Shown here: positions 5,832-6,867 of the stretch, piece after piece
Layout of the letters: every line of letters begins with the position of its first letter
How positions within the stretch are numbered: the stretch's first letter is position 1
Origin: Prevotellaceae bacterium UBA5903
GTDB taxonomy: Bacteria; Bacteroidota; Bacteroidia; Bacteroidales; Bacteroidaceae
DNA length: 6,867 nucleotides
Assembly (NCBI GenBank): GCA_002431845.1
Contig: DJEH01000019.1
Span: 1 to 6,867, forward strand
Direction of reading: 5' to 3'
The notes under the pieces: model-generated
Told to the model about the DNA's origin: nothing
What the model saw: the letters and a program-made list of their open reading frames with translations, nothing else
Database searches by the model: none
Program-made: the position numbers and the translations under genes

Positions 5832-6572
5832 TTACTCTTCTTTTGCAATCTTTGTGCCAATTAAGTTGTTTGCTATAGATGTAAGCACATAAAGTACGAT
5901 TATAGCTGAAAAACCAGCCCAACCTAATATTACTAATAACAATAGGCTCATTAAGACAAAGCCATAACGCACTATATTGTCTTTTACCGAGAAGTTCTTG
6001 AATTTTAGTGCAAACATAGGAATTTCGCAAACCAATAGCCAGCATGAAAGCAATGTACCTGCAATGAAGCAAATGCTAATCCATAAGCTATTTTCTGCTG
6101 TAATGCTATGTTGCAATGACACGCAAAGCGACGCCCAAAACAATGCGTTGGCAGGTGTTGGCAGACCGATAAAGGTGGTAGATTGCCGTTCGTCAAGATT
6201 GAACTTTGCTAAGCGTAGTGCCGAGAATGCTGCCATTACAAAAGCTATGTAGGGCAGATATTCAGCCACAGGGCAAACCTTGATGTTGCATGCAATTGCG
6301 TTTGTAGACAACGTTTGTTTTAGCATGGCAAATACGATTGCTGAGGGTGCAAAGCCAAAGGTGATGTCGTCGGCTAGCGAGTCAAGTTCCTTGCCAATAT
6401 TAGATGATACGTGCAATAGTCTTGCTGCAAACCCATCGAAAAAGTCGAATACTGCACCAATGATGATAAACATGAATGCAACGTCAAACAGGCCTTGAAA
6501 GGCCATGAAAGTGGCTATACAACCCGAAATAAGGTTGCAGCATGTAAGTGTATTGGGAAAATGCTTTTTCAT
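5832..6572 (-). CDS. pssA: CDP-diacylglycerol-serine O-phosphatidyltransferase
   Basis: This 246-aa integral membrane enzyme joins serine to CDP-diacylglycerol, making phosphatidylserine and CMP, the first committed step toward phosphatidylethanolamine. The CDP-alcohol phosphatidyltransferase signature is complete: Asp43, Asp46-Gly47, Ala50-Arg51, Gly60, Asp64 and Asp68, with exact family spacing (DxxDGxxARx8GxxxDxxxD). Around it are about six to seven hydrophobic segments, including roughly 15-42, 75-88, 104-118, 139-154, 160-184 and 202-238. NLISGCIATFMAF (13-25) is typical of the Bacillus-type PssA rather than the unrelated E. coli phospholipase-D-type enzyme. The ATG at 6572 follows an A-rich stretch without Shine-Dalgarno. 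The psd gene lies 112 bases upstream on the same strand and catalyses the next step, which fixes the substrate as serine rather than glycerol phosphate or inositol. No TAnnTTTG promoter is visible in the gap, so it is probably read from psd. Confidence 0.95.
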   Translation of the reverse strand: MKKHFPNTLTCCNLISGCIATFMAFQGLFDVAFMFIIIGAVFDFFDGFAARLLHVSSNIGKELDSLADDITFGFAPSAIVFAMLKQTLSTNAIACNIKVCPVAEYLPYIAFVMAAFSALRLAKFNLDERQSTTFIGLPTPANALFWASLCVSLQHSITAENSLWISICFIAGTLLSCWLLVCEIPMFALKFKNFSVKDNIVRYGFVLMSLLLLVILGWAGFSAIIVLYVLTSIANNLIGTKIAKEE

Positions 6573-6608
6573 TTTTATGTTTCTTAATGTGATATGTGCT
6601 AAAACTAT

Positions 6609-6667
6609 AAGGACAACCTACATGTGCCATCATCCTTGTAGCGGTGGAGCCTATGAAAGTTGTCCTT
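6609..6667 (-). repeat. Structured inverted-repeat element between psd and pssA
   Basis: AAGGACAAC (6609-6617) and GTTGTCCTT (6659-6667) are a perfect 9-bp inverted repeat. Inside it CTACA (6618-6622) pairs with TGTAG (6637-6641), adjoining the outer stem directly, and GGT/GCC may add a third short stem. The result is a branched fold of 59 nt in the operon mRNA. It has no good U-tract, so it does not look like a terminator. Possible roles are a cis-regulatory RNA, an mRNA-processing site or an extragenic repeat. I do not recognise it as a known riboswitch. Confidence 0.5.
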
Positions 6668-6684
6668 GTTATTCTAAGAAAATG

Positions 6685-6867
6685 CTATTTTAATTTAGCT
6701 ATAATGGTTTGGTTGCCCACGGTAGCTTGTCCCATTTTTACCTTAACTTCAGCGTTGAGTGGTAGGTAAACATCTACCCTTGAGCCAAATTTAATAAAGC
6801 CCATGTGCTCGTCAAAATAGCAGTTCTCGTCCTCACGTGCATAGGTCACGATGCGTCGTGCCACGGC
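6685..6867 (-). CDS. psd: Phosphatidylserine decarboxylase, C-terminal part
   Basis: Only the last 60 residues are in the window; the start lies beyond its right edge. The enzyme decarboxylates phosphatidylserine to phosphatidylethanolamine at the membrane with a pyruvoyl group formed by self-cleavage. The fragment starts AVARRIVTYA, then reads HMGFIKFGSRVDVYLPL (21-37), the conserved end of the short, archaeal/Bacteroidota-type proenzyme. The Gly-Ser of KFGS (residues 28-29 of this fragment) is the expected cleavage site, Ser becoming the pyruvoyl group. The tail GNQTIIAKLK is typical of the family. It is upstream of pssA on the same strand, its metabolic partner. The stop is TAG at 6687-6685. 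Confidence 0.93.
   Translation of the reverse strand, partial: AVARRIVTYAREDENCYFDEHMGFIKFGSRVDVYLPLNAEVKVKMGQATVGNQTIIAKLK

Noticed and set aside
6622..6693. 23-residue Cys-rich + strand peptide (MCHHPC...CPC...)
   Set aside because: Four cysteines in so short a peptide drew attention, but it overlaps the inverted repeat between psd and pssA, has no visible promoter and runs against the operon. Chance is likelier.

Overview
The window looks like chromosomal DNA of a Bacteroidota bacterium, most likely a Prevotella-like member of the Bacteroidales. The reasons are: three TAnnTTTG -7 promoter elements next to genes, no Shine-Dalgarno sequences before the starts, A-rich start contexts, moderately AT-rich DNA, a short DUF4834-like protein (a family known from Bacteroidota) and a psd-pssA phospholipid operon. 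Genus-level placement is inference. I see no mobile element, CRISPR array, tRNA or rRNA. Most of the window is core metabolism and housekeeping, so no whole new system stands out; the interesting points are regulatory RNA-like structures and two proteins that have lost a key residue of their family.

Layout, left to right. Positions 1-208 are a leader with a promoter and an unusual paired TTGCGCAA-type motif. They precede a 591-aa OadA/PycB-type carboxyltransferase (209-1984, +) whose C-terminal biotinyl-like domain lacks the biotin-accepting lysine. A strong intrinsic terminator follows (2014-2058). Positions 2129-2202 hold a long hairpin with a U-tract on the minus strand, the probable terminator of rpmH (ribosomal protein L34, 2431-2273, -). 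rpmH has its own well-formed promoter (2621-2591) and a structured leader of about 150 nt. Upstream of that lies trpS (3793-2696, -), a tryptophanyl-tRNA synthetase of the GDRPTG/HIGH type.

trpS diverges from a + strand pair, pflA (pyruvate formate-lyase activating enzyme, 3920-4654) and a LuxR-type regulator with a degenerate receiver (4669-5295, GTG start, 14-nt gap). The two divergent -7 boxes lie only 21 bp apart. A strong bidirectional terminator (5306-5368) separates this pair from a convergent minus-strand operon: psd (partial, 6867-6685), pssA (6572-5832) and a DUF4834-like small membrane protein (5737-5399). Psd and PssA catalyse consecutive steps of phosphatidylethanolamine synthesis (CDP-diacylglycerol + serine to phosphatidylserine, then decarboxylation). 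The psd-pssA gap holds a 59-nt inverted-repeat structure with no visible promoter.
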